The notes under the pieces: generated by a model
The model's input: only the letters and a program-made list of their open reading frames with translations
Told to the model about the DNA's origin: nothing
Databases searched by the model: none
Assembly (NCBI RefSeq): GCF_051200825.1
Contig: NZ_CP195158.1
Span: 2,914,001 to 2,978,000, forward strand
Source of the DNA: Formosa sp030427735
GTDB lineage: Bacteria > Bacteroidota > Bacteroidia > Flavobacteriales > Flavobacteriaceae
Direction of reading: 5' to 3'
Length of the DNA: 64,000 bases
Translations under genes and position numbers: made by a program
Part shown: piece after piece, positions 61,446 to 64,000 of the stretch
How the letters are laid out: the number at the start of each line of letters is the position of its first letter
How positions within the stretch are numbered: position 1 is the stretch's first letter

Positions 61446-61480
61446 AAAAAGTCCTAACTCCATAATAGTTAGGACTTTTT
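61446..61480 (+). terminator. Terminator of rplS
   Basis: Fourteen-bp stem AAAAAGTCCTAACT (61446-61459) with AGTTAGGACTTTTT (61467-61480), loop of seven, then T residues. Confidence 0.85.
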
Positions 61481-61541
61481 TTATGAACAAAAGTTAACAA
61501 CCTAAGTTTATAACCTGTTGATATTTAAAATGTTAAAAACC

Positions 61542-61572
61542 TTGTAAATCCTTCTTTTGTTTCTTATCTTTA
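61542..61572 (+). promoter_or_regulatory. Candidate promoter of an intergenic RNA
   Basis: TTG (61542-61544), 20 bases, TATCTTTA (61565-61572): seven of eight positions match TAnnTTTG. It lies after the rplS terminator and before the structured region, with no ORF downstream until icd. Confidence 0.45.
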
Positions 61573-61577
61573 TAGAA

Positions 61578-62041
61578 GAATTAATACCTCAAATGTCATT
61601 TGTGTATTAAACGTTCTTTTTAGTATTGTTTTTCGAGATTTTGGATTGCATGATATATGTAAGTAAAAATCATGACGTTAAATACCTAATTAATTAGTAT
61701 TTACTATTTAATGTAGAGGTATTAAACTGAAAGTTTTCGAATGTAAAAAAGAAACGCAAGTTATTTTAGAAAGAAAACAATGTTTGTAGCTGTATTTATA
61801 TAAAAATAAATGAGTCTTAAAACATCAAGAACAACAATACCTCGAAACATTTAAGTAGCAAGTAAATACATTTTGAACGTTACAACTGTTAAATGTTTCA
61901 TATTTTGAAATGGTTATTTTTAATAAAACAAGTAAGATGTAATTCCGAACGTCGTTAGTCAAAAGGCTAATACATTTTAAATACTATTTCAAAGAAAGCC
62001 ATATCAGGATAGTATATACTATTTGATATGGCTTTTGTTTT
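61578..62041 (+). ncRNA. Candidate structured non-coding RNA between rplS and icd
   Basis: About 460 bases with no ORF of note, bounded by a promoter-like site and a strong terminator. It holds hairpins 61581-61610 (arms TTAATAC/GTATTAA), 61679-61703 (TAAATAC/GTATTTA) and an 11-bp stem 61844-61854 with 61889-61899. TTAATACCTC (61581-61590) is perfectly complementary to GAGGTATTAA (61716-61725), and a second AATACCTC (61836-61843) could compete. This is not tmRNA or RNase P RNA by their conserved segments; 6S RNA cannot be excluded. No family recognised. Confidence 0.4.
61995..62041 (+). terminator. Terminator of the candidate ncRNA
   Basis: Twelve-bp stem AAAGCCATATCA (61995-62006) with TGATATGGCTTT (62024-62035), topped by the palindrome ATAGTATATACTAT, then TGTTTTTTTTC. 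Nothing coding precedes it for 500 bases, so it marks the end of a non-coding transcript. Confidence 0.75.
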
Positions 62042-62196
62042 TTTCTTAACTCTACCTCACACTCTTTTTTTAACAATCGTACTTTATTTGTTAAATATCA
62101 AACAAAATGCTTAGTATGCCATTAAATTTTAAAAATTATGCAAGCAAATCGCACTTTACTAGTTTAATTCCTTATAAATAAACATTTCATTTTTTG

Positions 62197-62204
62197 TATA
62201 TTTG
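62197..62204 (+). promoter_or_regulatory. -7 box of icd
   Basis: TATATTTG, a full TAnnTTTG match, 59 bases before the ATG. The leader includes a small hairpin with arms CGAAAAAT and ATTTTTCG (about 62212-62235). Confidence 0.55.
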
Positions 62205-62263
62205 CATTTCGCGAAAAATGCCTTATATTTTTCGTCAAAAAAATTTCTATAAAACAATCTAAA

Positions 62264-64000
62264 ATGGCATTAAGTTCTAAAATTATTTACACAAAAACAG
62301 ACGAAGCTCCGGCTTTAGCAACCTATTCTTTTTTACCAATTATTAAAGCGTTTTTAACGCCTTCAAATATAAATGTTGAAACCCGAGACATCTCTTTAGC
62401 GGGTAGAATTATTGCTACATTCCCTGACTTTTTAACAGCCGAGCAGCAATTACCAGATGCTTTGGCAGAATTAGGTGAATTAGCTAAAAAGCCAGAGGCT
62501 AATATTATAAAACTTCCTAATATTAGTGCGTCGATACCTCAGCTAAAAGCCGCAATTTCAGAACTTCAAAGTCAAGGATACGAATTACCAAATTATCCAG
62601 ACGAACCAAAATCTGATGCCGAAAAAGACATTAAATCTAGATACGATAAAATTAAAGGTAGTGCTGTAAACCCTGTACTACGCGAAGGGAACTCAGACCG
62701 TAGAGCACCAAAAGCCGTTAAAAACTACGCAAAAAAGAATCCGCATAGCATGGGCGCATGGACTGCAGATTCTAAAACGCACGTGGCTACTATGAGTGCA
62801 GGTGATTTTGCACATAACGAAAAATCTGTAACCATTAATGAAGCAACTTCAGTTAGTATTCAATTTACAGACAACAACGGAAACACAACCTTTTTAAAAG
62901 ATAACTTAAGCTTATTAGAGGGAGAAATTATAGATGCTACCGTAATGAGCAAAAAAGCCTTACTAAGCTTTTTGGAAGCTCAAGTACAAGACGCTAAAGA
63001 TAAAAACATTCTGTTATCGTTACACATGAAAGCAACTATGATGAAGGTTTCCGACCCTATTATTTTTGGCCATGCCGTACGTGTATTCTTTAAAGATGTT
63101 TTTGAAAAATATAGTGAAACTTTAGAAAGCATTGGTGCCGATGCTAATAATGGTTTTGGTAATGTATTAAGCGCTTTAGAGAAATTACCAGCCGACAAGA
63201 AGGAAGAAATCCTTAAAGATATAGATGCTGCGTTTTCAAACGGACCTGCCCTTGCCATGGTAGATTCCGATAAAGGTATTACCAACCTACATGTTCCTAG
63301 CGACATTATTATTGATGCTTCTATGCCAGCTATGATACGTACTTCTGGACAAATGTGGAATGCCGATGGTAAGCAACAAGACACAAAAGCTGTAATTCCA
63401 GACAGCAGTTATGCAGGTATTTACCAAGCCACTATCGATTTCTGTAAAGAACATGGGGCTTTCGATCCAACCACTATGGGTACTGTTCCTAACGTTGGTT
63501 TAATGGCTCAAAAAGCTGAAGAGTACGGCTCTCACGATAAAACTTTCGAAATGGCTTCAAACGGTAGCGTTCAAGTGATAGATGCCAAGGGTACTGTTTT
63601 AACCGAACACCAAGTTGAAGCTGGTGATATTTGGAGAATGTGTCAAGTAAAAGATGCTCCAATTCAAGACTGGATTAAATTAGCCGTTAGTCGCGCTAGA
63701 GCTACAGATACACCAACCGTTTTCTGGTTAGACAAAAACAGAGCTCACGATGCCGAATTAATCAAAAAAGTAAATACCTATTTACCAAACCACGATACCA
63801 CAGGATTAGATATTCGAATTTTATCGCCTAAAGATGCAACTACTTTTACATTAGAGCGTATTAAAGATGGTAAAGACACTATTTCTGTAACTGGAAACGT
63901 ACTGCGTGATTACCTAACCGATTTATTCCCAATTTTAGAATTAGGAACCAGTGCAAAAATGTTATCAATCGTACCATTAATGAATGGTGGCGGATTATTT
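62264..64000 (+). CDS. icd: Monomeric NADP-dependent isocitrate dehydrogenase (partial, 3' end missing)
   Basis: The frame is open from ATG 62264 to the window end (579 codons of about 740). It begins MALSSKIIYTKTDEAP and contains LREGNSDRRAPKAVKNY and KNPHSMGAW, characteristic of the monomeric type rather than the usual homodimer. It makes 2-oxoglutarate and NADPH in the citric acid cycle. The antisense frame on the opposite strand is a shadow. Confidence 0.96.
   Translation, partial: MALSSKIIYTKTDEAPALATYSFLPIIKAFLTPSNINVETRDISLAGRIIATFPDFLTAEQQLPDALAELGELAKKPEANIIKLPNISASIPQLKAAISELQSQGYELPNYPDEPKSDAEKDIKSRYDKIKGSAVNPVLREGNSDRRAPKAVKNYAKKNPHSMGAWTADSKTHVATMSAGDFAHNEKSVTINEATSVSIQFTDNNGNTTFLKDNLSLLEGEIIDATVMSKKALLSFLEAQVQDAKDKNILLSLHMKATMMKVSDPIIFGHAVRVFFKDVFEKYSETLESIGADANNGFGNVLSALEKLPADKKEEILKDIDAAFSNGPALAMVDSDKGITNLHVPSDIIIDASMPAMIRTSGQMWNADGKQQDTKAVIPDSSYAGIYQATIDFCKEHGAFDPTTMGTVPNVGLMAQKAEEYGSHDKTFEMASNGSVQVIDAKGTVLTEHQVEAGDIWRMCQVKDAPIQDWIKLAVSRARATDTPTVFWLDKNRAHDAELIKKVNTYLPNHDTTGLDIRILSPKDATTFTLERIKDGKDTISVTGNVLRDYLTDLFPILELGTSAKMLSIVPLMNGGGLF

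Noticed and set aside
61578..62041. tmRNA or RNase P RNA in the rplS-icd gap
   Set aside because: The expected GC-rich ends and conserved segments, and a tag reading frame for tmRNA, are not there.
62980..63384. A 134-codon open frame on the minus strand
   Set aside because: It lies wholly inside icd, which is clearly coding, and its translation has no family character.
1..64000. CRISPR array, prophage, insertion sequence or defence island
   Set aside because: No regularly spaced repeats, transposase, integrase, phage structural genes or recognised defence domains; gene content is nearly all core metabolism and housekeeping.

Overview
The window looks like a chromosome segment of a member of the Flavobacteriaceae (Bacteroidota), probably marine. 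The evidence is AT-rich DNA, no Shine-Dalgarno leaders, many TAnnTTTG -7 promoter boxes (some with TTG/TTTG 18-20 bases upstream), and gene sets typical of this group: recN-DUF4835-coaBC-rpoZ-bamD, DUF6702 beside an M1 peptidase, a monomeric isocitrate dehydrogenase, and a NADase-type DNA ligase beside a LOG protein. The genus cannot be told from the sequence alone.

Region 1 (1-8905, + strand) is a tryptophan/kynurenine catabolic operon: kynureninase, kynurenine 3-monooxygenase, a RidA-type deaminase, an aldehyde dehydrogenase, a small membrane protein, an atypical SDR, an unknown exported protein, 3-hydroxyanthranilate 3,4-dioxygenase, an ACMSD-type amidohydrolase and an O-methyltransferase. 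Together they would carry kynurenine through 3-hydroxyanthranilate to 2-aminomuconate and its deaminated product. Tryptophan 2,3-dioxygenase, formamidase and the lower meta-cleavage enzymes are not here. The unknown gene lies between two different intergenic repeats; one of them recurs 22 kb away behind miaA.

Region 2 (8908-23146) holds tatA, an M1 and an M61 peptidase, two paralogous CarboxypepD_reg-type proteins, pepE, a tRNA-Gly, GNAT and outer-membrane proteins, smpB, pcm, a Gfo/Idh oxidoreductase, a 3-hydroxyacyl-CoA dehydrogenase, a DUF1015 protein and a YggS-type PLP protein. Region 3 (23163-34394) has an exonuclease/GIY-YIG fusion that seems to need an ATT start, a DUF3857/transglutaminase protein, a K+ channel, miaA, an OmpR-type two-component system, coaE, a YbbR-like protein, a glycosyltransferase and fabI.

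Region 4 (34457-49740) is housekeeping: recN, coaBC, rpoZ, bamD, dapA, a 5'-nucleotidase split into two genes, ligA, LOG, prmC, ribD and YigZ. Region 5 (49743-64000) has dnaA, a low-molecular-weight phosphatase, an RsmI-like methylase, peptidoglycan enzymes including mltG, dapF, an HtrA protease, a long GAPDH, trmD, rplS and a truncated icd.

No prophage, insertion sequence, CRISPR array or recognisable defence system was found. The best leads are a candidate structured ncRNA between rplS and icd, phased GTTAAA repeats before htrA with a related cluster before the sensor kinase, the two-copy hairpin repeat, the ATT start, and the split nucleotidase whose halves carry different export signals.
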